DNA from: Gammaproteobacteria bacterium
GTDB lineage: Bacteria; Pseudomonadota; Gammaproteobacteria; Pseudomonadales; Azotimanducaceae_A
Direction: 5' to 3'
DNA: 64,000 nucleotides
NCBI GenBank assembly: GCA_012960755.1
Contig: DUAT01000012.1
Coordinates: 34,007 to 98,006, forward strand
Part shown: piece by piece, positions 8,409 to 17,832 of the stretch
Layout of the letters: each line of letters begins with the position of its first letter
How positions within the stretch are numbered: position 1 is the stretch's first letter
The notes under the pieces: generated by a model
Database searches by the model: none
Told to the model about the DNA's origin: nothing
The model's input: the letters and a program-made list of their open reading frames with translations, nothing else
Program-made: the position numbers and the translations under genes

Positions 8409-9083
8409 ATGACCACCAGGATAAACAGCAAAATTGTCGGTTACAGCATCAAAAAAGATGAAGAAGAACAAAATCCGGTTGATCTCCGTGAAGTCATGCA
8501 CGAGGAAATCAAACGGCCGGAAGAGCTCAAAGGGTATACCTATAAAATTAAAACCCCGTTAAGCGACCATGCACTCTACATCACCGTGAACAACATTATG
8601 CTTAACCCTGGGACAGAGCACGAGCAGGAGTATCCCTTCGAAATTTTTATCAACTCAAAGAACATGGAACACTTCCAGTGGGTGCTGGCATTGACCCGTG
8701 TTATCAGTGCTGTTTTTCGAAAAGGCGGTGATGCCACCTTCATGGTGGAGGAATTAAAACAGGTCTTTGATCCCCAGGGGGGATATTTCAAGAAAGGCGG
8801 TCGTTTTATGCCATCCCTGGTCGCGGAAATTGGCGAAGTGCTCGAGACCCATATGAAGAAGTGCGGCCTGATCAAGGAAGAAGAACTCAGTGACGCGCAC
8901 AAGGCCCTGATCGCCGAGAAGCGCGCTGCACTTGAAGGAGGCGCTGCCAACGCCGAGGATCCTGCCGAGGTGGCAGGTTATCCACCCGGCGCACAACTCT
9001 GTATCAAATGTAATACCCAGGCCGCCGTCATGATGGATGGTTGCATGACCTGCCTGGCTTGCGGTGAATCCAAGTGCGGATAG
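8409..9083 (+). CDS. nrdJb: Class II ribonucleotide reductase, C-terminal redox subunit (TSCPD domain)
   Basis: This 224-residue protein is the small partner of the split class II reductase. The middle region, around residues 75-150, looks like a TSCPD domain (MLNPGTEHEQEYPFEIFINS, then RFMPSLVAEIGEVLE). The end is a cysteine cluster, CIKCN...GCMTCLACGESKCG (about 198-223), which in the family binds zinc and shuttles electrons to the active site. It starts 77 bases after nrdJa in the same direction, and its stop is followed 13 bases later by thyA. The pairing with NrdJa makes the assignment secure. Confidence 0.92.
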   Translation: MTTRINSKIVGYSIKKDEEEQNPVDLREVMHEEIKRPEELKGYTYKIKTPLSDHALYITVNNIMLNPGTEHEQEYPFEIFINSKNMEHFQWVLALTRVISAVFRKGGDATFMVEELKQVFDPQGGYFKKGGRFMPSLVAEIGEVLETHMKKCGLIKEEELSDAHKALIAEKRAALEGGAANAEDPAEVAGYPPGAQLCIKCNTQAAVMMDGCMTCLACGESKCG

Positions 9084-9096
9084 TGGCAGGAACACA

Positions 9097-9936
9097 ATGC
9101 GATCTTACCTCGATCAACTGAGGCAAATACTGGATAGTGGTGCCAGGCGCATGGATCGCACCGGCGTCGGCACCATCTCGCTATTCGGGCTTCATAGTCG
9201 CTACAGTCTTGCTGATGGATTTCCTGCTGTCACTACCAAGAAACTGGTTTGGAAGTCGATGGTCTCGGAGCTGCTCTGGTTTATATCCGGGTCCGGCAAC
9301 ATCAAGGACCTGAAGGAAATCTACAAACACAATAAACTGTGGGACCTCAATTATAATGACTACATCGCGCGTCGTGGGCAGGATCCGGGCGATGGTGATA
9401 TGGGGAGGGTCTACGGTCAACAGTGGCGTCACTGGCGCACCAGTGATGGTCGTGAGATTGACCAGTTAGCGGATGCCATCGAACTGATAAAACACAATCC
9501 GGACTCCCGGCGGATTATTGTCAATGCCTGGAATCCTGGTGAGGCAGATGCTAATGACGTCGCTCTGCCACCGTGCCATGCTTTCTTTCAGTTCTATGTC
9601 GCAGATGGTAAATTGTCATTACATATGTATCAGCGCTCGGCAGATATGTTTCTTGGTGTGCCTTTAAATATTGCCAGTTATGCCTTGTTGACCCATATGA
9701 TAGCCAGGTTAACCGGCCTCATTGCCGGGGACTTTATTCATACCATCGGAGACGCGCACATATACACAGATGCCGTAGAACAGTGCGAACAACAGCTCGC
9801 GAGAGAGCCCTTGCCATTACCGGCTCTGCGTATCACCGATCGCAATCAACAAACCATTGATGAATTTATCATGGATGATTTTCAGCTTATCAATTACCAG
9901 TGCCATGAGGCCATTAAAGCCAGGATGGCAGTGTAA
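9097..9936 (+). CDS. thyA: Thymidylate synthase ThyA
   Basis: This enzyme methylates dUMP to dTMP with methylenetetrahydrofolate. It has 279 residues, close to the usual 264-280. The nucleophile is in LPPCHAFFQFYV (about residue 160), the dUMP-binding region in QRSADMFLGVPLNIASYALL, and RRIIVNAWNP precedes the cysteine. An upstream in-frame start at 9064 would overlap nrdJb; ATG 9097 is preceded by GGCAGGAA and matches the family start MRSYLDQLRQIL. Its place behind the reductase genes groups two steps of deoxynucleotide supply in one operon. Confidence 0.95.
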   Translation: MRSYLDQLRQILDSGARRMDRTGVGTISLFGLHSRYSLADGFPAVTTKKLVWKSMVSELLWFISGSGNIKDLKEIYKHNKLWDLNYNDYIARRGQDPGDGDMGRVYGQQWRHWRTSDGREIDQLADAIELIKHNPDSRRIIVNAWNPGEADANDVALPPCHAFFQFYVADGKLSLHMYQRSADMFLGVPLNIASYALLTHMIARLTGLIAGDFIHTIGDAHIYTDAVEQCEQQLAREPLPLPALRITDRNQQTIDEFIMDDFQLINYQCHEAIKARMAV

Positions 9937-9941
9937 ACCTG

Positions 9942-10823
9942 ATGCCAACACGAGCCCGAGCAACATCCCTGGCGGAACTCTCCGAGATTCAGGCCCGGAT
10001 GATTAAACCGGAAGAAGTCAAACAAGGTCTGAATTTACAATTGCGGTTCGATGATATTGTCATAACACCTTTTGGAAAAAGCGGTACAACCTGGATTCAA
10101 CAGATTGTACATACCCTTCGCACCCGCGGGGATATGGATTTCGATGATATCTCGCGCGTCGTACCCTGGATAGAAACCAGCCCAGCTCTGGGCATTGACC
10201 TCGATGCAGAACAAATAACCAATCCCCGGGCGTTTAAAAGCCACCTGGAGTATGAAGCGATCCCCAAGGGTGGCAAGTACATTAACGTGGTACGTGACCC
10301 GAAGGACGCACTCTACTCGGCCTACAAGTTTTTCGAAGGCTGGTTTTTTGAGCCAGGTACAATAGGCCTTGAAGACTTTGCCCGTGAACGATTTATCAAG
10401 TCAGGCGCCTATTGGCGTCACCTGAAATCCTGGTGGCAACGCAGACATCAAACGACGGTACTTTTCCTCGCCTATGAACTTATGAAGCTGGACCTGGATG
10501 TCACCATCAGGCGAGTGGCTGAATTTATCGACATACCACTGGACGAAGAATTACTCGAGCTGACCCTGCTGCACGCTTCCCTGCCATTCATGCTGCAACA
10601 CAAGGACCGTTTTGATGATGCCATGCTACGTTCACTGACCGAGGATCGCTGCAATCTGCCTTTTAACAGCGATACGACCAAAGTGCGACAGGGAGAGATC
10701 GGGAGTCATACAGAAGCCTTCAGTCCTGAGCTTATTGCAGGGCTTGATGAGGTATGGCGAACACAGATCACTGAGCCGCTGGGCTACCCTGATTATGAAT
10801 CGCTGATCAAGGCCCTCGACTAA
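9942..10823 (+). CDS. PAPS-dependent sulfotransferase
   Basis: This 293-residue protein belongs to the cytosolic-type sulfotransferase family, which moves sulfate from PAPS to an alcohol, phenol or amine. The 5'-phosphosulfate loop PFGKSGTTWIQQI is at about residues 42-54, and the 3'-phosphate loop INVVRDPKDALYSAYKFF is near 110. A late KVRQGEIGSHTEAF (about 246) corresponds to the RKGxxGDWK segment of the family, although weakly. It has no signal or anchor. It starts 5 bases after thyA but does not share its function; the acceptor cannot be inferred. It converges closely with the asparaginase-like gene. Confidence 0.85.
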   Translation: MPTRARATSLAELSEIQARMIKPEEVKQGLNLQLRFDDIVITPFGKSGTTWIQQIVHTLRTRGDMDFDDISRVVPWIETSPALGIDLDAEQITNPRAFKSHLEYEAIPKGGKYINVVRDPKDALYSAYKFFEGWFFEPGTIGLEDFARERFIKSGAYWRHLKSWWQRRHQTTVLFLAYELMKLDLDVTIRRVAEFIDIPLDEELLELTLLHASLPFMLQHKDRFDDAMLRSLTEDRCNLPFNSDTTKVRQGEIGSHTEAFSPELIAGLDEVWRTQITEPLGYPDYESLIKALD

Positions 10824-10830
10824 CAGGTTT

Positions 10831-11388
10831 TCACCGGGCGACAAATTGGTTTATCTTTCGGTCCTTCTCCACTGACAATGCGGAGAAAACCTGACCGTTC
10901 ATGACGATGTATGTGCCCGGTGCCAGGCTCTGTACAGCGGCGAAAGCCATGCCAATATTAAAAGTGGCATCTGTCTGTGCGAACCGTGCCGGTGCCAGCG
11001 AGCCTGTAAGGACTATTGTCTTATCGGCAATCGTTGCCAAAACACGCGCTGTCTCTGTCATCGTGTCAGTACCGTGAGTGATAACGATTTTTTTCTGTCG
11101 CGCGTTTGACACCTTATCAAATATTTTCCTGCGGTCATCATCGTCCATCTCAAGACTATCCTTACGCATCAACGGCAATACACTGAAGGGGTATTCAACC
11201 CGCGCCTGCACCAGCAGTTCACCCACAACAGACTCGCCCACTTCGTAATCACTCTGGGAATCAAAATAGACCTTGTCAATGGTGCCACCGGTGGTGATGA
11301 CCAGTACTGAATCGGCGTCGGAATCAGCCTGAGAGGATTTATTTTCTGGCATAGGCGATACACTTACCCCGTTAACATGAGAGCACAA
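10831..11388 (-). CDS. Single-domain asparaginase-like protein
   Basis: This protein has both threonine motifs of type I/II L-asparaginases: VITTGGTID near residue 30 and THGTDTMTET near 100, plus LTGSLAPARF. At 185 residues it ends where the C-terminal domain of full asparaginases (about 330 residues) would begin. No continuation is seen in other frames before the convergent sulfotransferase, so it looks like a natural one-domain member rather than a truncation. A start at 11352 (MPENKSSQ) is as likely as 11388. It follows the FAD oxidoreductase with no gap and is probably cotranscribed. Asparagine hydrolysis is a guess; one-domain members are poorly known. Confidence 0.75.
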   Translation of the reverse strand: MCSHVNGVSVSPMPENKSSQADSDADSVLVITTGGTIDKVYFDSQSDYEVGESVVGELLVQARVEYPFSVLPLMRKDSLEMDDDDRRKIFDKVSNARQKKIVITHGTDTMTETARVLATIADKTIVLTGSLAPARFAQTDATFNIGMAFAAVQSLAPGTYIVMNGQVFSALSVEKDRKINQFVAR

Positions 11389-12888
11389 CTAGGCTGTGCT
11401 GCGTTCCTGCTCATCCAACCCGGCTAACATTGCAAGCATATCAAGTCTGTCAGGGCCAGGTTGAAGCCGCAGTGGTGCATTCTTTTTACGACCACGCAAC
11501 AGGTACCGCAAAACAGTCAATCGGATTTTCCAGTCCTGCATGAAGGCACCGGGTTTTTCCAGCAGGTTGAATGTTCGCATCGCACCCCTGAGCACATGCA
11601 GTTGATCTCGCGCAGCGGCGCCCACTGCGTCACCAACGGCTAATCCGATCCATTTCCTGATGGAATCGGGTTTATCCAATACGATGCCTTGCATGATGGC
11701 TTTGGCGCGTTTTATACCACGTTTATCTTCGCTGAGACTCGCCTTGTAAATGGGTCTCAATTCTTCTTCTGTCAGTTTATCAAACATGACAGCCCGTTGT
11801 TTTGGATCCACCTGTTTGCTCAGCAAGTCAGCCAGCAGGTGCGCATGGAGGATACCGGTGCTACAACCTCGGCCATATAACGGGTTGGTTCTGACTACCG
11901 AGTCACCGATAGCAAATAAATTGAGGGCGACCGGTTGATTATCGACAACGTAGTGTCGCCATACGGCATGAATATCGGCGAAGCCGAACGGAGGTGTTGT
12001 CGCCTCTGCCTTGCTGGTATGGACCCAGCGTAACAGTCCCGGAATGGAACAGGCGATCTCATCAAATTTTTCACCACTCTTGACGGCATCACGTAGTTCG
12101 GTTTCGCCCACGGGCAAGCAAATTATCACCGCAAAATGCCCGTCTTCACCTGGAAACACGCCAAATTTCATATATCCCAGGTCTCCGGCGGACCTTTCTC
12201 CGCCATGTCTTGAGGGTTCGCCGATGCCAGGTAAAAGCCGGTAATGTCTGGTGTAATAGACGATTTCAGAGTCTTCCTTTTCCTCCTCTATGACCCCGCC
12301 AATATCAATGAGCCATTGCCGAAATTTGCTCGATCTTCCACTGGCGTCGACGACTATATCAGTCAGGAAATCCTGAGTGTCGCTACCGCGCGCTGAAATT
12401 TTGATTCCCTTGATGACGGGAATTTCACCGCTTGTATCGGCAATTAATCCTGTGACTATTTTTGAATTTTCGATTTCTATATGGTCCTGACTTTCAACAT
12501 ATCGACGCAGAACAGTTTCCATCGTCGCCCGACGACACATGAGGATCCACATCTTGTCATCACCTGGCTCGGGAACATATTGCTGCTGAAGCTCCGGTGG
12601 AACCATTTCTGCGAAGCTGACCTTTCGTGCGCCAGCCTGCCAGAATGCCTCTACCAGGTCCGGATAATTTTCTTCGAGGATGCTGCACATCAACCCCAAA
12701 AAAGCATGGGGATGACGAAACTGTGCTGCGCCCCGCCGCTTCCATTCGAAAAATGCCTCATTTGCGCCACCTTCCGGGGGCGGTACATCTCTTTCTATGA
12801 CGGTAACCTTGTTGCCTTGTCTTGCGAGTGCCAAGGCAGTACACATCCCGGTAATACCCGCACCAACGACTGCGATATGTTGCTTCAT
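11389..12888 (-). CDS. FAD-dependent oxidoreductase (flavin monooxygenase/halogenase-like)
   Basis: This 499-residue protein starts with the dinucleotide-binding motif VVGAGITGMCTALALARQG (residues 6-24) and the ribose-binding acid in VTVIERD. The second FAD motif, LNLFAIGDSVVRTNPLYGRG, is near residue 330. The layout is that of group A flavoprotein monooxygenases and related halogenases or geranylgeranyl-reductase-like enzymes. I see no WxWxIP halogenase motif. It is the first gene of a two-gene leftward unit with the asparaginase-like gene, and is divergent from an MFS carrier across 213 bases. The substrate is unknown. Confidence 0.8.
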   Translation of the reverse strand: MKQHIAVVGAGITGMCTALALARQGNKVTVIERDVPPPEGGANEAFFEWKRRGAAQFRHPHAFLGLMCSILEENYPDLVEAFWQAGARKVSFAEMVPPELQQQYVPEPGDDKMWILMCRRATMETVLRRYVESQDHIEIENSKIVTGLIADTSGEIPVIKGIKISARGSDTQDFLTDIVVDASGRSSKFRQWLIDIGGVIEEEKEDSEIVYYTRHYRLLPGIGEPSRHGGERSAGDLGYMKFGVFPGEDGHFAVIICLPVGETELRDAVKSGEKFDEIACSIPGLLRWVHTSKAEATTPPFGFADIHAVWRHYVVDNQPVALNLFAIGDSVVRTNPLYGRGCSTGILHAHLLADLLSKQVDPKQRAVMFDKLTEEELRPIYKASLSEDKRGIKRAKAIMQGIVLDKPDSIRKWIGLAVGDAVGAAARDQLHVLRGAMRTFNLLEKPGAFMQDWKIRLTVLRYLLRGRKKNAPLRLQPGPDRLDMLAMLAGLDEQERSTA

Positions 12889-13101
12889 CTAGTTAATTCC
12901 CGTCCTTAAAAAAGTATTTTTTGCCAATAATCACTATATCTGTAAAGTGTTAGTTATATGAAACAATCACTTACGAGGGAAATAACACTCACAGTTTTAG
13001 TTTCTGAATGCGCACTAGTGAGTTCCTGCCCCTTGTCTCCATTTAAGCTAATACTGAGATTCGGTCTATGTTAGGGTTTAAAGAAAAAAGAGGGCATACA
13101 C

Positions 13102-14484
13102 TTGGCCGACAATACAGATAAGCATAACCAACTCACCGGGGACGCTACTTCCGGCACGGCAAAGAATACACCATCCAGCTCAACTGAGGAATTCCATGTC
13201 ACCGACCGCTATCGAACCTATGTGCTGTGTCTGGTTGTTCTGGTCTATGTGATCAACTTTATTGATCGGCAGATTTTCTCGATTCTGATTGAGCCCATCA
13301 GGGCCGAGATAGAATTATCTGACCTCCAGCTGGGGTTACTCGGCGGTATCGCATTCGCTATTTTCTATACGCTGGCAGGGATACCCATTGCTCGCTGGGC
13401 CGATGTTGGCAGCAGGCGGAATATCATTTCACTGGCCCTGGTGATCTGGTCCTGCATGACCATGTTTACCGGCACAGCCAAGAGCTTCGGGGCACTGATC
13501 ATTGCCAGGGTTGGTGTGGGAATAGGCGAAGCCGGTTGCTCACCGCCCATTCATTCGCTGATCTCAGACTACTTCCCGCCTGAAAAGCGCGGCACTGCCC
13601 TCTCCATCTATGCGTTAGGAATTCCTATTGGTGCTGCCATCGGCACACTCGTCGGTGGTTGGATAGGCGCGGAGTTCGGCTGGCGTATGGCCTTTTTTAT
13701 CGTCGGCATTCCCGGCGTCCTGGTGGCTGTTCTGGTTCGTTTTACGTTGCGGGAACCACCGAGAGGCTTTTCCGAGCCGCCAGTAGCAGAAGGCCAACCC
13801 ACCGTCGCCGAGATGCCCACCGTGCCTCTCAAGCAGGTCATCAGTTTTATGTGGTCGCTCAAATCATTCCGGCATCTGTCCTTCGCGGGTGCATTGCATG
13901 CGTTCGTCGGATATGGTGTGGGTCTCTTCCTGCCGTCATTTTTTATGCGCGTGCATGGTTTCAGTCTAAAAGAAACGGCAACCTTTCTTTTCCTGTTGGG
14001 TTTAACTGGCATGATCGGCACATTCCTGGGAGGTTATCTCGGGGACCGTTATGGTCAGCATGACAAACGCTGGTACATGTTTATCCCAGGTATTGCGACG
14101 CTGGCTGGTGTCCCGTTTGCCGTGCTTTTCTATACAACTGCCGACCCCTACATCGCTTTGTTGTTTGCTATTCCCGGCGCCATTCTCGGTCCCATGTATC
14201 TGGGTCCCACTTTTGCCATGACACAAACGCTGGTCACTCCAGCCATGCGGGCACTGGCTTCTGCCATTCTGTTGTTTGTGCTTAATTTAATTGGCCTGGG
14301 TCTGGGCCCTGTCGCTGCAGGCGCTTTGAGTGATTACCTGAAGCCGGAGTATGGCGAAGAGTCCATTCGCTATTCGCTGTTTATCCTGGCGGTTTTTGGC
14401 AATCTGTGGGCAGCCGCGCATTACTATTTTGCTTCCCGGACGCTACGCGAGGATCTGGATGCAAAGAATCAGATCAAACTGTAA
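13102..14484 (+). CDS. MFS transporter, Spinster-like
   Basis: This 460-residue inner-membrane carrier has about 12 helices. After a 30-residue polar N-terminus comes the first helix and the motif INFIDRQIFSILIEPIR, typical of Spinster-type MFS carriers. The MFS motif A equivalent is ARWADVGSRRNIIS near residue 98, and a second copy GGYLGDRYGQHDKR is near 315. The start codon is TTG, with GAGGG 7 bases before it. In proteobacteria this family often neighbours TonB-dependent receptors in uptake clusters, and two such receptors follow here, but on the other strand. The substrate is unknown. Confidence 0.88.
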   Translation: MADNTDKHNQLTGDATSGTAKNTPSSSTEEFHVTDRYRTYVLCLVVLVYVINFIDRQIFSILIEPIRAEIELSDLQLGLLGGIAFAIFYTLAGIPIARWADVGSRRNIISLALVIWSCMTMFTGTAKSFGALIIARVGVGIGEAGCSPPIHSLISDYFPPEKRGTALSIYALGIPIGAAIGTLVGGWIGAEFGWRMAFFIVGIPGVLVAVLVRFTLREPPRGFSEPPVAEGQPTVAEMPTVPLKQVISFMWSLKSFRHLSFAGALHAFVGYGVGLFLPSFFMRVHGFSLKETATFLFLLGLTGMIGTFLGGYLGDRYGQHDKRWYMFIPGIATLAGVPFAVLFYTTADPYIALLFAIPGAILGPMYLGPTFAMTQTLVTPAMRALASAILLFVLNLIGLGLGPVAAGALSDYLKPEYGEESIRYSLFILAVFGNLWAAAHYYFASRTLREDLDAKNQIKL

Positions 14485-14517
14485 CCACGAGGTGTTGTGA
14501 CCCGAATCATCTATTAC

Positions 14518-14550
14518 AAAAAAACCGGATAGCTTTCGCTTTCCGGATTT
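14518..14550 (-). terminator. Rho-independent terminator of the TonB receptor at 14602
   Basis: Read leftward, CCGGAAAGC, a GAAA loop and GCTATCCGG form a nine-pair stem with one mismatch, followed by seven T. It lies 52 bases beyond the stop codon of the receptor gene. In the rightward direction the T tract is short, so it probably serves the leftward gene mainly. Confidence 0.85.
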
Positions 14551-14601
14551 ATTGGCTCATTCAAGTAGAAACAAGAGGTGCAGTGACTTAGGTATAGTTA
14601 G

Positions 14602-17520
14602 TTAGTCACCATAATGGTACCGAATATCCAGGCCGTAAAATCTCGGTGCCAGATGTGCACCGGTCATACGCCAGTTACCTGACTCGGCAGAGGTGCCAAC
14701 ACCGCGCAGATTGTTCTCGTCCGTTAAGTTGTTAACAAACAACCTGACGCTCCAGTTGTCAGCAGGACTTCGCCACATCACACTGGCATCGGCACGAAAA
14801 CGATCGGGTACCAGGTCACGTTGACTTTCGTAGCCCTGATCGTAGAACTCGCCTGTGTAAGTGTAACTCGCCCTGAAAGTGAAGTTGCCAATATTGGTCG
14901 GCAATTCATAACTACCCCAGATCGTGTACTTCTCTTCCGGAATTCTTTTCAGCTGATTACCCCTGGCATTGACAACAAACAGCTCGGGGTTTGTTGTTGC
15001 GTTGCCAAACAACGAGGTAGGATGTGACGGATCATCGTCGATAGCGATGTAGTAGTCAGAGTCGTATTCAGTTCTGGTAAGACTCAGGTTGCCCCCCACT
15101 GCCATTCTGTCGGTGGGCAGCCATATAGCTTCTACCTCGAAACCGGTATTGGTAGCTTCATCCGCGTTCTGAACAACATCCACAGTACTTGCCCGGTTAA
15201 CATCATAGACGTTGACGCGATCCTGATAGTTATCGTATTTGTAGTTATACAGAGACATGTTCCACTGTACCGTGCCATCAAAATGCATCCCTTTATAGCC
15301 AACTTCATAGGCAAGCACAGTTTCCTTGTCGTAAGACGTGGGCTTGAGATCGCCCGTAAACGGGTCCTCAAGTCGTGCATCTGTCACACCCAACGAGTAT
15401 CCACCTGAACGGTATCCAGTGGTGACAGAAAAATACATTAGAATATTGTCAGTTGGCGTCCAGTCCAGGTTAATCCGGTAGTTGGTATCTCTCCAGGTAT
15501 TATCGTCAGCAGTATGGGAGGTATAGCTGATGGGAACACCTTCGTACAACCTCAAAGGTGTCGTACAACTCGCATCCGTTAATGCACAGGTAGGCGTGAG
15601 CGGATCAGCGGCGTTACCGGAATAGGTCGCGTTACCCATGGCGATGTTCAACCAGCCAAGGTCAGTCATGCCGGGTGTGTGGAACCCGGCAAAACCGTTT
15701 GCAGCCGCAGTTGCAGGCGTGTATATACCAAAACCATTAACACTGGGTCCGGAACCACCAAATGCATAGGCACCATCGATTCCGAATGTTGCCAATTCAA
15801 AATAGCCGCCGCGGATTTCCCTGACGGTTTTCTTGTCTTCTGCGTACCTGAGCCCTAACACCAATGCAAACTTCTCATTGATTTGCCAGGTGCCCTGGGT
15901 ATATATCGCTGTTGCCTCATTCCTGTTTGTATTAGTGTGATGGTACCAATCGCCACGCTCATCCCCTTCCCAGATTCCCGAGATGGATGTACCTTCAGCT
16001 GCGTCGCCCAGCCGCACGTGAGAACCGGGAACACTTGAGAACCCAATGGCCCCGAAATAGTTTGCACCACCCAGGAAGGCATTGGGCAACAACAAATCAC
16101 CATACTGGGCTGGCAGAACGAACCTGTTAGTACTGTCAGTTAAGCTGTAATCCTGCTGCCGAAGCTCATCAAAGTAGTAAATACCCGATGTAATCGACAG
16201 ATTCTCAGTCGGATTCCAGAAAAGCTGTATTTCATGGGACTTGGACTGAACATCTTCCAACACGGTTTGGCGCTGTTTGGTTAAGTCGCTGTTTGCATAG
16301 TCCAGATCCTGGTTGTATGTATATTCGAAATCGTTAGTGCCAAAAATATACTTTAATGAGATTGTGTCATTGACATCCCAGTTGATCTCATTCTGGCTCG
16401 CGCGATGCTTAAATAACTCATGGTTGCAATTGATCGTGGTATAGGGGAAATAGCAACTTCCCGAACCATCGTTGTTAACATTGGTTTTATTGTTTGGCTC
16501 ATCTTTGGTTGCGCCAGCCATCAAAGCAGCAGCTTCCGGATGATTATAGGCGCCGTTACTCAGCCAGGTGGGAGAGTTATTCACACCGGGGGTCACATAG
16601 CGACCATAAACCGTACCGCCATTAATGGGATCATCAAACGCCATCGCACCATCATCGCCGGGCAGAACCGGCAGATAACCGGTCGCCCCCGTTGCTGTTA
16701 AGCCTGCTGCGTAGACACTGGAACTATGTATGCCCCGTACTGGAGTCGGCCCTTCGGTAATCAATACACCACCGCCAATCACGCGGTCCGACTCTCGATC
16801 ATTGCCTCTTAACTTGACGGTAATGTCATCGGTGACGTTCCAGGTCAAAGCCAGCGAATAGTTTCGGTCATCAACAGAGTCTGTGTCCGGTGAGCCATTG
16901 ATACCGTCCTGTACACCGTCGATCTTGCGTTTGATTGCCAGCCCGCGAAATGCGAGTTTATCTTCAATGATGGGCCCGGACACCACACCATAAAGCTCTC
17001 TATCGTTGTAAGAACCAACCTGGGTACGTACGTTACCTGACCAGTCAAAGGTAGGATCCTTGGTGATGTAGTTAAGTGCCCCGCCGATGGCATTACGGCC
17101 ATAGAGAGTACCCTGTGGACCACGCAACACCTCAATACGCTGGATGTCGTACAAGGCATTCTCTGACGCAGCAATACCAAAATCCGGTGAAAAGACACCG
17201 TTATAATAGGTCGCAACCCCTGGATCCCCACCCAGCGCCCTGAAGTTACGGCCAACGCCACGAATACGGATATCAAACGCGTCACGAGTGGTCGACGGAA
17301 TGTAGTTAACCATATCGTCAGCACCTTGCAATCCGAACTCTTCAATAGTGTCGGATGAAAACGCGGTGATGGATATGGATGTATCTGATACCGTGGCCTG
17401 GACTCTTTCAGCCGTGACCACTACTTCTTCAATTTGGCGATCTGCGGCCATTGCGGCTGCTGAAAGCAAACCGGTAATACCTAAGACCAACACGCCGGAT
17501 CGGCTTTTTTCGATTTTCAT
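14602..17520 (-). CDS. TonB-dependent outer membrane receptor, copy 1
   Basis: This outer-membrane barrel receptor imports a large or scarce nutrient using TonB energy. It has about 972 residues. A signal peptide ends near AAAMAADR, then the TonB box region EEVVVTAERV, and the plug with DIQRIEVLRGPQGTLYGRNA at about residue 120. The last strand ends in FYGLDIRYHYGD; the terminal residue is Asp rather than the usual Phe. ATG 17520 is preferred over 17535 because GGGGGC precedes it. There is no STN signalling domain. It is a close paralogue of the next gene: plug and strands are nearly identical while several loops differ. The ligand is unknown; the family is typical of marine gammaproteobacteria. 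Confidence 0.93.
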   Translation of the reverse strand: MKIEKSRSGVLVLGITGLLSAAAMAADRQIEEVVVTAERVQATVSDTSISITAFSSDTIEEFGLQGADDMVNYIPSTTRDAFDIRIRGVGRNFRALGGDPGVATYYNGVFSPDFGIAASENALYDIQRIEVLRGPQGTLYGRNAIGGALNYITKDPTFDWSGNVRTQVGSYNDRELYGVVSGPIIEDKLAFRGLAIKRKIDGVQDGINGSPDTDSVDDRNYSLALTWNVTDDITVKLRGNDRESDRVIGGGVLITEGPTPVRGIHSSSVYAAGLTATGATGYLPVLPGDDGAMAFDDPINGGTVYGRYVTPGVNNSPTWLSNGAYNHPEAAALMAGATKDEPNNKTNVNNDGSGSCYFPYTTINCNHELFKHRASQNEINWDVNDTISLKYIFGTNDFEYTYNQDLDYANSDLTKQRQTVLEDVQSKSHEIQLFWNPTENLSITSGIYYFDELRQQDYSLTDSTNRFVLPAQYGDLLLPNAFLGGANYFGAIGFSSVPGSHVRLGDAAEGTSISGIWEGDERGDWYHHTNTNRNEATAIYTQGTWQINEKFALVLGLRYAEDKKTVREIRGGYFELATFGIDGAYAFGGSGPSVNGFGIYTPATAAANGFAGFHTPGMTDLGWLNIAMGNATYSGNAADPLTPTCALTDASCTTPLRLYEGVPISYTSHTADDNTWRDTNYRINLDWTPTDNILMYFSVTTGYRSGGYSLGVTDARLEDPFTGDLKPTSYDKETVLAYEVGYKGMHFDGTVQWNMSLYNYKYDNYQDRVNVYDVNRASTVDVVQNADEATNTGFEVEAIWLPTDRMAVGGNLSLTRTEYDSDYYIAIDDDPSHPTSLFGNATTNPELFVVNARGNQLKRIPEEKYTIWGSYELPTNIGNFTFRASYTYTGEFYDQGYESQRDLVPDRFRADASVMWRSPADNWSVRLFVNNLTDENNLRGVGTSAESGNWRMTGAHLAPRFYGLDIRYHYGD

Positions 17521-17535
17521 AGACAATGCCCCCAT

Positions 17536-17562
17536 TTCTACTGCTACATCTACTTCTACTGC
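17536..17562. repeat. Short direct repeat in the leader of TonB receptor copy 1
   Basis: TTCTACTGC occurs at 17536-17544 and 17554-17562, 18 bases apart, with a related TCTACTT between. In the transcript this reads GCAGTAGAA, similar in kind to the AGTAGAGACTCTTC repeats in the leader of copy 2. It lies just before the start codon. Confidence 0.6.
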
Positions 17563-17773
17563 ACGACCCAGAGTGAGTCGATGGGCTAATCTATCCTTTT
17601 AGTAATGATGCTTTCCTTGATCTGAAACAAAAATAAGCCAAGATGATGTAGGTGGTGCAGGTTAATAAGTTGAATTAATTAACTCATATCACCGGGTTTG
17701 AGGGATTGAGCATCCAGAGAAACGCATGGGGCATATCACAAAATGGCGAAATCGTGCGGATAGACAGAGTTTC

Positions 17774-17806
17774 AAAAAAGATCAGGCCCGCGATTGCGAG
17801 CCTGAT
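17774..17806 (-). terminator. Rho-independent terminator of TonB receptor copy 2
   Basis: Read leftward, ATCAGGCtCGC, an AATC loop and GCGgGCCTGAT form a long GC-rich stem, followed by CTTTTTTG. It lies 27 bases beyond the stop codon at 17833, so copy 2 is transcribed separately from copy 1. Confidence 0.9.
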
Positions 17807-17832
17807 TCGGGTTAATCCCTGATTAGAAAGGT

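Noticed and set aside
16845..17345. A 166-codon frame within the first TonB receptor
   Set aside because: It is another frame of the receptor plug and reads as low-complexity shadow sequence.
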